From Lysobacter soyae (lineage in GTDB: Bacteria > Pseudomonadota > Gammaproteobacteria > Xanthomonadales > Xanthomonadaceae): a DNA stretch of 64,000 nucleotides. Location of the stretch: contig NZ_CP080544.1 of the NCBI RefSeq assembly GCF_019551435.1, forward strand, positions 1,364,001 to 1,428,000, written 5' to 3'. The position numbers and the translations under genes were made by a program. Below the pieces are notes generated by a model that saw only the letters and a list, made by a program, of their open reading frames with translations, did no database searches and was not told the DNA's origin. This document shows positions 19,595-29,040 of this stretch, piece by piece (position 1 is the stretch's first letter; the number at the start of each line of letters is the position of its first letter).

Positions 19595-20833
19595 ATGTGG
19601 CTGGAACTGCTCTTCAAGTTCGCGTTCTTTTACCCGATCACGATGTCCTTTTTCTGGATTTCGGGCGCGGTGTACTACTACTTCAGACGCGAACGTCATG
19701 AGCCGGCCCGGACCGAACCTCCACCGCTGGCGGAGTATCCGTCGGTCAGCATCCTGATTCCCTGCCACAACGAAGCCCTCAACGCGCAAGAAACCATCGG
19801 TGCCGCACTCGCGCAACATTGGCCGAACTTGGAGGTCATTGCGATCAACGACGGTAGTACCGATAACACCGCCGAAGTGTTGAACGCACTCGCCGCCCTT
19901 CATCCGCAACTTCGCGTGATTCATTTGGATCGCAATCTGGGCAAAGCCAATGCGCTCCGGATGGGCGCCATGTCGGCGCAGTCGGAATTTCTGGTTTGCA
20001 TTGATGGCGACGCGCTGCTCGATGAGTACGCAACCTACTGGCTCGTCCACCATTTCCTTGAAGGCCCGCGCGTGGGTGCGGTGACCGGCAATCCGCGCAT
20101 CCGAAACCGTTCAACCATGCTCGGCAAACTTCAAGTCGGCGAGTTCTCTTCAATCATCGGGATGATCAAACGCGCCCAGCGCGTCTACGGACGGATCTTC
20201 ACCGTTTCGGGCGTGATTGCAGCGTTCCGCCGTACCGCTCTGCACCGCGTCGGCTACTGGTCCGAAGACATGGTCACCGAAGACATTGATATCTCCTGGC
20301 GCCTGCAGATGGACCACTGGGATATCCGCTATGAACCGAATGCGATCGCGCTGATTTTGATGCCGGAAACCTTGAAAGGGCTTTGGCGGCAACGTCTGCG
20401 TTGGGCGAAGGGCGGCGTGGAGGTCATCACCCGTTATGCCAAGCAATTGAATGCATGGCGACAACGTCGCATGTGGGGTGTCTTCATCGAATACCTCTGC
20501 AGCGTGGCATGGGCATTCACCATGTGCTTCATCTTCATTCTTTACGGGCTGCGCCATTTAATTGATGTGCCGCAAAGCCTGTACGTCAATTCCCTGCTCC
20601 CCGGTTGGCACGGCATGATCTTGGCGATCGTCTGCCTGTTCCAGTTCGGCGTCAGCATTTTGATTGACCGCCGATACGAAGCGAAGATCGGCCGGACGTA
20701 CTACTGGATGGTCTGGTACCCGATGGCGTATTGGGTGCTCAGCATGCTCACGACCGTGATCGCCGTTCCGAAAGTTTTGCTAGGCAGCCGCACGCGCGCT
20801 GTCTGGGTGTCGCCTGATCGAGGTTTCCGATGA
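19595..20833 (+). CDS. pgaC: Poly-beta-1,6-N-acetyl-D-glucosamine synthase PgaC
   Basis: Processive inner-membrane glycosyltransferase (GT2) polymerising UDP-GlcNAc. 412 aa: an N-terminal membrane segment, the catalytic domain with PCHNEA, INDGSTDN, CIDGDALLD, TEDIDISWR and the processivity motif QRLRW, then three or four C-terminal membrane helices. It starts 2 bp after the pgaB stop and overlaps pgaD by 4 bp. Its activity in E. coli needs PgaD and c-di-GMP, and a FimX-like c-di-GMP protein is elsewhere in this window. Confidence 0.95.
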   Translation: MWLELLFKFAFFYPITMSFFWISGAVYYYFRRERHEPARTEPPPLAEYPSVSILIPCHNEALNAQETIGAALAQHWPNLEVIAINDGSTDNTAEVLNALAALHPQLRVIHLDRNLGKANALRMGAMSAQSEFLVCIDGDALLDEYATYWLVHHFLEGPRVGAVTGNPRIRNRSTMLGKLQVGEFSSIIGMIKRAQRVYGRIFTVSGVIAAFRRTALHRVGYWSEDMVTEDIDISWRLQMDHWDIRYEPNAIALILMPETLKGLWRQRLRWAKGGVEVITRYAKQLNAWRQRRMWGVFIEYLCSVAWAFTMCFIFILYGLRHLIDVPQSLYVNSLLPGWHGMILAIVCLFQFGVSILIDRRYEAKIGRTYYWMVWYPMAYWVLSMLTTVIAVPKVLLGSRTRAVWVSPDRGFR

Positions 20834-21420
20834 CACGCATTGAAGAAGATCGTCTGATTCAAAACGAACGCAACTTGCCGGTGATGCGGCGAACGTTTTG
20901 GGGCGTGCTGACCGCGGTTTTCTGGCTCACCTACGTCTATCTTTGGCTCCCTCTCATCACGTTACTGATGTGGTATCTCGGCGTGCGACAAGCGCGCCTC
21001 GAGCTGTACCTCCGCACGCACAGTTTCGATCCCTATTTGTTGGTCGTGCTGCCGGTCATCGCGGTCCTCGCCGCCATGACTTTGGTGATTTGGGCCGAAT
21101 ATAACCGGAATCGCTTCAGCGGGGGCGACAGACGTGCCGAAACCCCGGTGCTCGCGCATTCGGCGATCGTCAATGATCTCGGCGGCAACGCCGACATCGC
21201 CACCACCTTAGCCGGCCACAAGGTCTGCATGTTGCACATGAACGAGCATGCGGTACCCATGTCGGCGGTCCCGGTCAACTTCCGGCGCGGGCCGGGCGGC
21301 GCCAGCGAAGCCAATGCGCAACCGCTAAAATATCGGCATATTGAACGAGCCGAACATGAGCCTGCATCTATACAACAGTCTGAGCCGCACTGCGGAACGC
21401 TTCGTACCCGCGAATCCTGA
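20830..21420 (+). CDS. pgaD: PNAG biosynthesis accessory protein PgaD
   Basis: Small inner-membrane partner of PgaC. 196 aa with two strong membrane helices (about 25-50 and 73-91) and a soluble C-terminal tail. Identification rests on position and topology more than on sequence, since PgaD is poorly conserved. The tail is long and its last 65 bp overlap the start of cysS, unusual for same-strand genes; an ATGA overlap joins it to pgaC. Confidence 0.8.
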   Translation: MTRIEEDRLIQNERNLPVMRRTFWGVLTAVFWLTYVYLWLPLITLLMWYLGVRQARLELYLRTHSFDPYLLVVLPVIAVLAAMTLVIWAEYNRNRFSGGDRRAETPVLAHSAIVNDLGGNADIATTLAGHKVCMLHMNEHAVPMSAVPVNFRRGPGGASEANAQPLKYRHIERAEHEPASIQQSEPHCGTLRTRES

Positions 21421-22726
21421 CGCCCCGACGCTGTATCTGTGCGGTCCGACCGTCTATAACTACGTCCACATCGGCAACGCAAGGGGCCCGGTCGTCTTCG
21501 ACGTCTTGGCCGCCCTGCTCCGCCGTCGCTTCGGCGGCCTGAAGTTTGCCCGCAACATCACTGACGTGGACGACAAGATCAATGCCGCCGCCAAAGAAGC
21601 CGGCGTCCCGATCAATGTCATCACCGACAAATTCGCCAAGGCGTATGCCGAAGACATGGCTGCATTGGGCGTGCAACCGCCTGATATTGCGCCTGAGGCC
21701 ACCGCCCACATCGCCGAGATGATCGCCATGATCGAATCGCTGATTGCGAGCGGCCATGCTTATGCGGCCGAGGGGCACGTCCTGTTTTCGGTGAATGCGT
21801 TTCCCGGCTATGGCAAGCTGTCGCGTCGCGATATCGACGATATGCGCGCTGGCGCGCGCGTGGAAGTCGCCCCCTACAAACGCGACCCCGGCGACTTTGT
21901 CCTCTGGAAACCTTCCAGCGACGATCTGCCCGGCTGGGATTCACCCTGGGGCCGTGGCCGCCCCGGTTGGCACATCGAGTGCTCGGCCATGGCCGCCAAG
22001 CACTTGGGCGAAACCATCGATATCCATGCCGGCGGCGTGGATTTGCAATTCCCGCATCACGAAAACGAAATCGCCCAAAGCGAATGCGCGCACGGCGGCA
22101 AAGTGTTTGCCCGCTGGTGGCTCCACAACGGCATGTTGAATTTCGACGGCGCCAAGATGAGCAAATCGGTCGGCAACATCGAACGGGTCCATGATCTGAT
22201 TCAACAACACCCGCCTGAAGCCTTGCGCTTCGCACTGCTCTCGGCGCATTACCGGCAACCCTTGGATTGGTCGGGGCGATTGGTGGATCAGTCCGTGCGA
22301 ACTTTGGATCGCTTGTACGGGACCTTGCGCGAGCTTCAGGACGTCGACGCAACCGCGAACATCCCGGCCAGCATCGAAGCGGCACTGGACGATGACTTGA
22401 ATACGCCCGCGGCCTTGGCCGACATCGCGCGCATTGCCGGTGAAGCGCGCAAAGCCGAGACAGCCGAAGAAAAATCGCGCCTTAAATCCGAGCTCCTCGG
22501 CGCGGGTCTTGCCCTTGGCCTGCTGCAGCAGTCCCCTGAAACGTGGTTCGCGCGCGGCGCCGACAGTGCCGACGATGCTGCCATCCAGGCCTTGGTGGAT
22601 GCGCGCACGCAGGCAAAACAAGATCGTGATTTCGCCCGCGCGGATGCCATCCGCAAGGATTTGGATGCCCAAGGCATAGTGTTGGAAGACACGCCGCAAG
22701 GTGTGCGTTGGACGAGAAAAGCCTGA
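21356..22726 (+). CDS. cysS: Cysteinyl-tRNA synthetase
   Basis: Class I synthetase, 456 aa. Shows the HIGH-type motif [21 protein letters not shown] with the zinc-binding Cys, [10 protein letters not shown] and [10 protein letters not shown] (further zinc ligands), and the KMSKS loop AKMSKSVGN. The ATG at 21356 gives the usual MSLHLYNSL start; a TTG five codons earlier is less likely. The start lies inside pgaD and the stop overlaps the sufE start by 1 bp. Confidence 0.97.
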   Translation: MSLHLYNSLSRTAERFVPANPDAPTLYLCGPTVYNYVHIGNARGPVVFDVLAALLRRRFGGLKFARNITDVDDKINAAAKEAGVPINVITDKFAKAYAEDMAALGVQPPDIAPEATAHIAEMIAMIESLIASGHAYAAEGHVLFSVNAFPGYGKLSRRDIDDMRAGARVEVAPYKRDPGDFVLWKPSSDDLPGWDSPWGRGRPGWHIECSAMAAKHLGETIDIHAGGVDLQFPHHENEIAQSECAHGGKVFARWWLHNGMLNFDGAKMSKSVGNIERVHDLIQQHPPEALRFALLSAHYRQPLDWSGRLVDQSVRTLDRLYGTLRELQDVDATANIPASIEAALDDDLNTPAALADIARIAGEARKAETAEEKSRLKSELLGAGLALGLLQQSPETWFARGADSADDAAIQALVDARTQAKQDRDFARADAIRKDLDAQGIVLEDTPQGVRWTRKA

Positions 22727-23157
22727 TGTCGCAATTCCCCATGGAAGCCACAACCACGGAAGCACAAGCGGCGATTGCGGATGAGTTTTCACTGTTCAGT
22801 GATTGGTCGGAACGCTATCAATACTTGATTGACCTCGGCAAAAAACTGCCGCCGCTGGATGATGCGTTCAAGACCGATCAATATCGCCTGCACGGATGCC
22901 AATCCAATGTCTGGATCACGGACCGTTTTGAAGACGGCCTGATGCACTTCGAGGCCGCCAGTGATTCAACCATTGTCTCGGGCCTCATCTTTCTCGCCTT
23001 GCGCGTGTACTCCGGACGAACCCCGGAAGCGATTCTGTCGACGACGCCGGATTACGTGCGGGGCATCGGCTTGGAACGCCATTTGTCGCCGACGCGTTCG
23101 AACGGACACGCGGCGCTGTTGCAGTTCATTCAAGATCGCGCGGGCGCTGCACGATGA
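22726..23157 (+). CDS. sufE: Cysteine desulfuration protein SufE
   Basis: Sulfur acceptor that takes persulfide from a cysteine desulfurase for Fe-S cluster assembly. 143 aa with the active cysteine in LHGCQSNVW and the family pattern RYQYLIDLGKKLPPL. The ATG at 22726 shares one base with the cysS stop (TGATG); an alternative ATG is at 22741. No suf operon is visible, so this is a separately located sufE. ATGA overlap with the downstream MFS gene. Confidence 0.93.
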   Translation: MSQFPMEATTTEAQAAIADEFSLFSDWSERYQYLIDLGKKLPPLDDAFKTDQYRLHGCQSNVWITDRFEDGLMHFEAASDSTIVSGLIFLALRVYSGRTPEAILSTTPDYVRGIGLERHLSPTRSNGHAALLQFIQDRAGAAR

Positions 23158-24404
23158 GTGAAGACATTTCGGCGCAAGTGGCGGCCGCGCCCTCGCCGTT
23201 CACCGTCACCGGTTTCCGTTGGTTGATGGTGTATCGCATTGCGACGATGCTGTCGTATCAAATCGTGGCGGTCACCGTGGGTTGGCATATTTACAGCCTC
23301 ACCCGCGATCCTTGGCAGCTCGGCCTGATCGGCTTGGCCGAAGTCGTGCCGTTTTTTTGCGTCGCCCCCTTCGCCGGGCATCTGGTGGATACCCTGCCGC
23401 GCCGGAAACTCGGCATGGCGGCCTGCGTCTTGCTCGGCATCAACGCCATTATTTTGACGCTCATCGCCAGCGGACATATCACGCACAAGGGCACGTGGCC
23501 CATCTACGCCGCGGTCATGGTCGGCGGCATCGGACGCGCGTTCTTAGGGCCCATCTACAACGCGTTGTTCGGCCGCGTATTGACCCGGCCGCAATTTCCC
23601 AAAGGCGCGAGCCTAGGCAGTGTCATCTTCCAACTCGGCCTGGTGTTGGGTCCTGCCACCGGCGGCTTGATTGTCGGCCATTTCGGCAAGGCCACCGCCT
23701 ATGCCACGTCAACTGTCTTCGTGGCCTTGGCGATCTTCGCGCTCTCGGTGATGAAGGTGACGGAACCGGTGCAAACGCAGCAGCGCGGCCCGGTGTTCCA
23801 AAGCATCGGTGAGGGCCTGAAGTTCGTGTTCGGACACCAGATCTTGCTCGCCGCACTCGCACTCGACATGTTCGCTGTGTTGTTCGGTGGTGCCATTTCG
23901 TTGGCACCGGCATTCATCAAGGACGTATTGCACGCAGGCCCGGAAGCCCTCGGTGTACTGCGTGGCGCGCCGGCCTTGGGATCGGTATGTGTCGCGCTCT
24001 GGCTGTCACGTCACCCCTTGGACAAGAACGCGGGCAAGATCATGCTGTTTGCCGTCGCTGGCTTCGGCGCCTGCATGGTCGGCTTCGGACTCAGCAAAGT
24101 GCTGTGGCTTTCCGTGTTGTTCTTGCTGATTTCCGGCATGTTCGACGGCGTGTCGGTGATCTTGCGGTCGACGGTCTTGCAGCTCGCCACGCCTGACGAC
24201 ATGCGCGGACGGGTGTCTTCGGTCAACAGTGTCTTCATCAGCAGCTCGAATGAGCTGGGCGCCTTTTATGCAGGCTCTATGGCCAAGTTGCTGGGCTTGG
24301 TGCCGGCAGTCGTTCTGGGTGGATTTGTCACGATGGGCATTGTGACAGCGACCGCGACGCTGGCGCCGCGGCTACGCAAATTGAATATGCGCGAGCTGCA
24401 TTAG
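23154..24404 (+). CDS. MFS transporter (EntS/MFS_3-like exporter)
   Basis: 416-aa inner-membrane protein with about 12 predicted helices. The loop between helices 2 and 3 contains GHLVDTLPRRKLG, the MFS signature A variant, and the second half has TPDDMRGRVSSVNSVFISSSNELG, typical of the MFS_3/enterobactin-exporter-like subgroup. Translationally coupled to sufE by ATGA. Substrate not deducible. Confidence 0.88.
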   Translation: MSEDISAQVAAAPSPFTVTGFRWLMVYRIATMLSYQIVAVTVGWHIYSLTRDPWQLGLIGLAEVVPFFCVAPFAGHLVDTLPRRKLGMAACVLLGINAIILTLIASGHITHKGTWPIYAAVMVGGIGRAFLGPIYNALFGRVLTRPQFPKGASLGSVIFQLGLVLGPATGGLIVGHFGKATAYATSTVFVALAIFALSVMKVTEPVQTQQRGPVFQSIGEGLKFVFGHQILLAALALDMFAVLFGGAISLAPAFIKDVLHAGPEALGVLRGAPALGSVCVALWLSRHPLDKNAGKIMLFAVAGFGACMVGFGLSKVLWLSVLFLLISGMFDGVSVILRSTVLQLATPDDMRGRVSSVNSVFISSSNELGAFYAGSMAKLLGLVPAVVLGGFVTMGIVTATATLAPRLRKLNMRELH

Positions 24405-24414
24405 TCGCAATGCG

Positions 24415-24460
24415 CAAAAAAGCCCCATTCGGGGCATCCTCCCGCTTGGCGGGAGGATGG
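24415..24460 (-). terminator. Terminator of dksA (double hairpin)
   Basis: Reading the minus strand after the dksA stop: a hairpin with arms CATCCTCCCGC / GCGGGAGGATG, then GCCCCGAATGGGGC followed by six T residues. The second stem-loop with its T tract is a canonical terminator; the convergent MFS gene also ends here. Confidence 0.85.
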
Positions 24461-24467
24461 GTTCACA

Positions 24468-25595
24468 TCAATCGCTGTACTGACGTTGCAAGTGTTCGCG
24501 GCGACCTTGGGCATCGAGCGTACGCTCGGCTTCCGGACGCGCTTCCAAACGTTCCAAGCCGATTTCTTCACCGGTGTCCACGCAGTAACCGTAGTCACCG
24601 TTATCGATACGACGCAGGATCGAATCCAGCTTGCCGATCATCTTGCGGTTACGGTCACGTTCGCGAAGCTCCAACGCATTCTCGGTTTCGCGACTGGCGC
24701 GCTCGGCGTCATCACCGACATCACGCACTTCTTCTTTGAGACTTTCGATCGTTTGCTTGGATTCGGCGACCAATGCCGCGCGGCGATCGAGCAACTTCTG
24801 ACGGAAGTACTCGATGTGCAGCGGGTTCATGTATTCCTCGTCCACCGACGGCTTGTAGCCGGGCGGAAGAATCGGGCGCTTGGTTTCCTTGTCCGTGTCG
24901 TATTTCACGACTTTGACCTTGGACGACTTCGGCGCGACCTTTTCGGTCGGGGCTTTGGCCGTCAATGTCTTGCCGATCGGGCGTACGCGCGGCGGCATCG
25001 GCACCGGTGCACGCGGCGCGACATCCAGCGGCGCATGCGTTGTTTTGCGGCCCGGTTTCTTGGCCGCCTTCGCAGCTGCAGGTGCAGGTGCGGGCGCCGG
25101 TGCGGCAACCTTCACCTCGACCGGCGCGGGCGCTGCAACCGGCTTGACCGGTTTGACCGCAGCGGCAGGTGCAACTTGCTTCGTCGCCGGCTTCGCGGCC
25201 TTGGCAGCCGCCTTCACCACAGGCGCCGCCTTCTTTACGGGCGCAGCAACCGCTTTCTTCGCGACCGGTGCAGCCTTTTTGGCCGGCGCCTTCTTGGCAG
25301 CAGGCTTGGCGACCTTCGCAGCGGGCTTCGCGGCGGCAACTTTCTTGGCGGCTGCCTTCGCAACCACCGGTTTCTTAGCGACCTTTACCGGTGCTTTCAC
25401 GACCTTCTTGGCGGTCTTGGCCACCGGCTTTGCAGCAGGTTTGACGGCTTTGGCAGCCTTCGCCACCGGTTTCACGGCTTTTTTGGCCGCGACGGCTTTC
25501 TTTGCAGGTGCGGCCTTTTTGGCCGGCGCCTTGGCCTTGGTGGTGCTCTTTGCAGAGGTTTTCACCGTTTTCTTTGCTGTTTTCTTGACTGCCAC
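24468..25595 (-). CDS. dksA: RNA polymerase-binding regulator DksA with long Ala/Lys/Pro N-terminal extension
   Basis: DksA enters the RNA polymerase secondary channel and works with ppGpp. The 375-aa protein is far longer than the usual 150 aa: residues 1-185 are low-complexity A/K/P/V repeats resembling AlgP or histone H1 tails, then a linker, then the DksA core (about 235-375). The core aligns without gaps to E. coli DksA around the coiled-coil tip, but the tip reads DDAERA (second Asp replaced by Glu), and the zinc finger is degenerate: Cys338-x2-Thr341-x17-Thr359-x2-Ala362 instead of four cysteines. GTG start with AAGGA upstream. gluQ, often adjacent to dksA, is about 11 kb away. Confidence 0.93.
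   Translation of the reverse strand: MAVKKTAKKTVKTSAKSTTKAKAPAKKAAPAKKAVAAKKAVKPVAKAAKAVKPAAKPVAKTAKKVVKAPVKVAKKPVVAKAAAKKVAAAKPAAKVAKPAAKKAPAKKAAPVAKKAVAAPVKKAAPVVKAAAKAAKPATKQVAPAAAVKPVKPVAAPAPVEVKVAAPAPAPAPAAAKAAKKPGRKTTHAPLDVAPRAPVPMPPRVRPIGKTLTAKAPTEKVAPKSSKVKVVKYDTDKETKRPILPPGYKPSVDEEYMNPLHIEYFRQKLLDRRAALVAESKQTIESLKEEVRDVGDDAERASRETENALELRERDRNRKMIGKLDSILRRIDNGDYGYCVDTGEEIGLERLEARPEAERTLDAQGRREHLQRQYSD
25041..25595 (-). repeat. Low-complexity Ala/Lys/Pro repeat region within dksA
   Basis: Coding DNA for residues 1-185 of DksA, built of variants of AKKAAP, AAKPVAKV and AAPVKKA. The repetition creates long spurious open frames on the opposite strand. The peptide is extremely basic and likely disordered. 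Confidence 0.85.
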
Positions 25596-25639
25596 GAATC
25601 CGTCCTTGCTTGGGTCCCCTTGAGCGCGGGACGTCGGCT

Positions 25640-25668
25640 GTTATAGCCTAAGTACCTGTCGCCCGCAA
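25640..25668 (-). promoter_or_regulatory. dksA promoter
   Basis: On the minus strand TTGCGG (25668-25663), a 17-bp spacer and TATAAC (25645-25640) form a good sigma-70 promoter about 45 bp upstream of the dksA GTG. Confidence 0.6.
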
Positions 25669-25703
25669 GCCGGAAATACTGCGCCAAGCCGCGTCGAATT
25701 ATT

Positions 25704-25952
25704 GTGATCTCCCGAATTCTCATTTTTTGCATCCGCTGCTACAAGCGTTTGCTGAGTCCGTTGCTGGGTCAACGATGCCGTTTTTATCCGAGTTGTTCGA
25801 CCTACGGCATCGAAGCCATCCAGCGCTTCGGTGCGCTTCACGGTGGCTGGCTCACAATGAAACGCATCGCGCGCTGCCATCCGCTCAATCCGGGCGGCAT
25901 GGATCCGGTGCCCGATAAACCCGATAAGGACTGCCCATGTCATCGACACTGA
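25704..25952 (+). CDS. yidD: Membrane protein insertion efficiency factor YidD
   Basis: 82-aa small protein of the YidD (haemolysin-like) family, thought to assist YidC-dependent membrane insertion. Contains the family core [20 protein letters not shown], a [10 protein letters not shown] helix and the RCHPLNPGG motif. GTG start. It is normally in the rpmH-rnpA-yidD-yidC cluster near oriC, whereas here it stands between dksA and dihydroorotase and overlaps the latter by 16 bp. Confidence 0.92.
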   Translation: MISRILIFCIRCYKRLLSPLLGQRCRFYPSCSTYGIEAIQRFGALHGGWLTMKRIARCHPLNPGGMDPVPDKPDKDCPCHRH

Positions 25953-27283
25953 TCACCAACGCACGCATCGTCAACGAGGGGCGTGAGTTCGTCGCCGATC
26001 TGCGCATCGAGAACGACCGCATCGCCCTCATCGGCGACGCCCTCGCCGCCAAACCGGGCGAAACGGTACGCGATGCACAAGGTGCGTGGTTGATGCCCGG
26101 CATGGTCGATGACCAAGTCCATTTCCGTGATCCCGGTCTGACCCACAAGGGCGATCTGGCCACTGAGTCACGCGCTGCGGTGGCGGGCGGCATCACCAGT
26201 TTCATGGACATGCCCAACACGGTACCGCCCACCCTGAACGCGGACGTTCTGGAGGCCAAGTACGCCAATGCGGCGGGTCGTAGTGCCGGCAATTACGGCT
26301 TTTACATGGGCGCGAGTAACGACAACCTGGAACACATCAAGGTCATCGATCCGCTGGCCACGCCCGGTGTGAAGGTGTTCATGGGTGCCTCGACGGGCAA
26401 CATGTTGGTGGATGATCCGGAAGTGCTCGACGGCATATTCGCCGCGGCGCCGGTGCCGATCATCACCCATTGCGAAGACACGCCCATGATCGACGCAATG
26501 ATGGCCAAGTACCAAGCCGAATTCGGCGATGCCTTGAGTGCCGAGCAGCATCCGGATATCCGTTGCCGTGAAGCGTGTATGAAGTCGACTTTGCTGGCGC
26601 TTGAACTGGCCAAACGACACGATGCGCGCCTGCATGTTCTGCACATTTCCACCGCCGACGAATTGGCCCTGTTCGAGCGTGGCCCCCTGATTCGCGCCGA
26701 CGGCACACGCAAGCGCATCACGGCGGAAACCTGCGTGCATTTCCTGCATTTCGATCGCGCTGATTACGCGACGCTTGGCAATTTCATCAAGTGCAATCCG
26801 GCCATAAAGGATGAATCCGATCGCCTGGCGATTTTGCGCGCCTTGGCGGACGACGTGCTGGATGTGTTGGCCACCGATCATGCGCCGCACACCTTGGAAG
26901 AGAAACAATCCCCCTATGCAAAGGCGCCTAGCGGCTTGCCGTTGGTGCAGTACGCGCTGGTTTCGGCGTTGGAGCGTGCACATGAAGGCGCCCTCACCCG
27001 TGCGCAAGTTGTTCAAAAATTCGCACACGCCCCCGCGCAATTGTTCGATGTCAAAGATCGCGGATTCATTCGAGAAGGTGGCTATGCCGATCTTGTGTTG
27101 GTCGAATCGCTGCCGATGACTGTGAAGCGCGAGGACGTCCTCAGCAAATGCGGTTGGTCGCCGTTTGAAGGGCAAAGTTTCCATCACCGCATTGCGTCGA
27201 CCTGGGTCAACGGTGAATTGGCTTGGGATGGCAAATCCGTGGTCAACGCAACCGCCGGCCGTCGCATGGAATTCGCACGGTGA
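25937..27283 (+). CDS. Dihydroorotase (amidohydrolase superfamily)
   Basis: Cyclises carbamoyl-aspartate to dihydroorotate in pyrimidine synthesis. 448 aa with [15 protein letters not shown] (first metal ligands and substrate Arg), [26 protein letters not shown] and ATDHAPHT (catalytic Asp). This is the longer PyrC-like type found in xanthomonads and Bacteroidetes, not the short E. coli PyrC; allantoinase is a related possibility but no purine catabolism genes are near. The ATG follows AAGGA inside yidD. Confidence 0.88.
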   Translation: MSSTLITNARIVNEGREFVADLRIENDRIALIGDALAAKPGETVRDAQGAWLMPGMVDDQVHFRDPGLTHKGDLATESRAAVAGGITSFMDMPNTVPPTLNADVLEAKYANAAGRSAGNYGFYMGASNDNLEHIKVIDPLATPGVKVFMGASTGNMLVDDPEVLDGIFAAAPVPIITHCEDTPMIDAMMAKYQAEFGDALSAEQHPDIRCREACMKSTLLALELAKRHDARLHVLHISTADELALFERGPLIRADGTRKRITAETCVHFLHFDRADYATLGNFIKCNPAIKDESDRLAILRALADDVLDVLATDHAPHTLEEKQSPYAKAPSGLPLVQYALVSALERAHEGALTRAQVVQKFAHAPAQLFDVKDRGFIREGGYADLVLVESLPMTVKREDVLSKCGWSPFEGQSFHHRIASTWVNGELAWDGKSVVNATAGRRMEFAR

Positions 27284-28098
27284 GCTATCGCGTGTGGTTG
27301 TTGGGCGCCCTCCTTTTCGCCTCACAAGCTAACGCGCAAGGCATCGATCCGCAGCGGGTGATTTCCATGCAGACCGAGGCGCTGGAAGGCAGTCTGGTGA
27401 TGGGACGTGCGCCGATCGGCACGAAGGTGTCGGTCTTCGGCAAAGACATCCGTGTCGGCGCTGATGGCAGCTTTGTTTTTGCGGTGCCACGAGAAGCGGA
27501 AGGCAGCGTGCGCGTGACGTTTGCACCGCGTAGCGGCATCGCATTTTCGCAAGAGGTCAAAGTCCTGCCCAAGCAATGGGTGGAGCAGCGCGTCAACGGT
27601 GTGCCGCCAGCGACGGTGAATCCACCGCCCGCGATCGCCGAACGCATCGCGCGTGAACAAGCATTGGTCGTCGAAGCACGCAAACGTGACGACGACCGCG
27701 AAGACTTCTTGCAGACGTTCATTTGGCCGGTGCGAGGTCGCATTAGTGGTCAATTCGGAAATCGTCGTGTGTATAACGGCCAGCCGGGATCCGCCCACTC
27801 GGGTGCCGACATTGCCGCCCCTGCCGGCACGCCGATCAAGGCGCCCGCCGATGGCGTGATCAGTTTCGCCAACAAAGACCTCTATCTGACCGGCGGCACG
27901 GTCGTGCTGGATCACGGCTTCGGCGTCAGCACGAACTACTTGCACATGTCGCGCATCGACGTGAAGGTCGGCGACGTCGTCAAGCAAGGTCAGGTCATCG
28001 GTGCCGTGGGTTCCACCGGCCGGGCAACCGGACCCCACCTGCACTGGGGCATGAGTTGGTTTGAAACGCGGGTGGATCCGCTGTTGATGGTGAAATAA
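27280..28098 (+). CDS. Secreted M23-family (LytM) peptidase
   Basis: 272-aa exported zinc endopeptidase likely acting on peptidoglycan cross-links. GTG start at 27280 overlapping the dihydroorotase stop, followed by a signal peptide ending SQANA; a frame extension further upstream lacks a signal. An N-terminal beta domain (about 25-115) precedes the LytM domain with GSAHSGADIAAPAGTP (first His and Asp), YLHMS and the HLHWG motif. All ligands are present, so it is probably catalytically active rather than an EnvC-type activator. Confidence 0.9.
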   Translation: MSYRVWLLGALLFASQANAQGIDPQRVISMQTEALEGSLVMGRAPIGTKVSVFGKDIRVGADGSFVFAVPREAEGSVRVTFAPRSGIAFSQEVKVLPKQWVEQRVNGVPPATVNPPPAIAERIAREQALVVEARKRDDDREDFLQTFIWPVRGRISGQFGNRRVYNGQPGSAHSGADIAAPAGTPIKAPADGVISFANKDLYLTGGTVVLDHGFGVSTNYLHMSRIDVKVGDVVKQGQVIGAVGSTGRATGPHLHWGMSWFETRVDPLLMVK

Positions 28099-28110
28099 AA
28101 CCGCGCCGCC

Positions 28111-29031
28111 TCAGCGGGCAAGAATTTTGCCGCGCACCGATGCCACCGCATCGTGGGCATGCAAGCTTTCAACGTGCGCCACGCGCACGGAAAATTCCGT
28201 ACCCAACGCGGTTTGATGCGACAGTGCGGCGGCAACCCTCCTCGCCGCATCTTCACAGAACATGAGGTTTTCGGCGTTGCGTACGGCGAATGCCTGTTCG
28301 TCTTCGCGCTTCACCGCTGTTTGTACCGGCGTGCCCAACGCGTCTTCGACCAGGTCGATGACCGTTTCAATCGGCAACGCGGCCGGCGATTCGTGCAACG
28401 TGATCGAAACTTCGGCGCGGCTACGCTGCGCATGCGGAGTGGCCGCCATACCTTGTTTCGACTGCAACCATTCGGCAACGGCTTGCGCATCCGCATCGCC
28501 CTTGCCGAATGCGGAAACAAAGGCCTCGGCATTTTTTTGTCGTGACAAGGCCGCGGACGCCGGACAGGTGCTGGAGTAGTCGATGTCCACGCGTAATTCA
28601 AATTGGGTCACGTCCTGGGTTCGCGTCGCACGGACTTGAACGGGATACTGTTTCCAGCCGGAAAACTGACTGACCAAGGCTTTTCGATCGATCAACTGCA
28701 GGAATCGCAGGTGCAAGCGCGCAGCGTCAGCATTGCCGCCTTGCGACGCGATGCAATCCGCCAACACTTCGGCCATCCGTTGTGTGGTCAGCAGACCATT
28801 GGCCAAATCGGCTTGAAGCGTGAGGTAAAGGCGCGACATGTGGATGCCACGCGCCGCGCTATCGGTGAGATTGACTTCGACGTCCGCTTCGGCTGGCACG
28901 CGCATGCCGGGGGCGACTTCCAACGGCATCGCCATGCCGGCCATGCCGACCCAATCCAAGGGCCGCGCAAAATCGGCGGCATCACCGGCGACATCCGGCA
29001 ATGCCGTGTTCGTTTGATGTGACTCGTTCAT
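28111..29031 (-). CDS. folE2: GTP cyclohydrolase FolE2
   Basis: Converts GTP to dihydroneopterin triphosphate for folate synthesis; the type IB enzyme, which works with metals other than zinc. 306 aa, usual length. Marks include LDWVGMAGMAMP at the N-terminus, RGIHMSRLYLTL, the DYSSTCPASAALS stretch containing the metal-binding Cys, and TPHAQRSRAEVSI. Convergent with the peptidase gene across 12 bp. No Zur-type box was recognised upstream, as the next gene ends only 9 bp before. Confidence 0.93.
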   Translation of the reverse strand: MNESHQTNTALPDVAGDAADFARPLDWVGMAGMAMPLEVAPGMRVPAEADVEVNLTDSAARGIHMSRLYLTLQADLANGLLTTQRMAEVLADCIASQGGNADAARLHLRFLQLIDRKALVSQFSGWKQYPVQVRATRTQDVTQFELRVDIDYSSTCPASAALSRQKNAEAFVSAFGKGDADAQAVAEWLQSKQGMAATPHAQRSRAEVSITLHESPAALPIETVIDLVEDALGTPVQTAVKREDEQAFAVRNAENLMFCEDAARRVAAALSHQTALGTEFSVRVAHVESLHAHDAVASVRGKILAR

Positions 29032-29040
29032 GCGGTCATT

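Noticed and set aside
24486-25646. Long plus-strand frames (up to 386 aa) opposite dksA, rich in Arg/Gly/Phe or Ala/Thr/Gly
   Set aside because: They are shadows of the A/K/P repeat on the other strand, have no ribosome site, and resemble no family.
26168-27325. 385-aa minus-strand frame
   Set aside because: Antisense to dihydroorotase, no recognisable motif.
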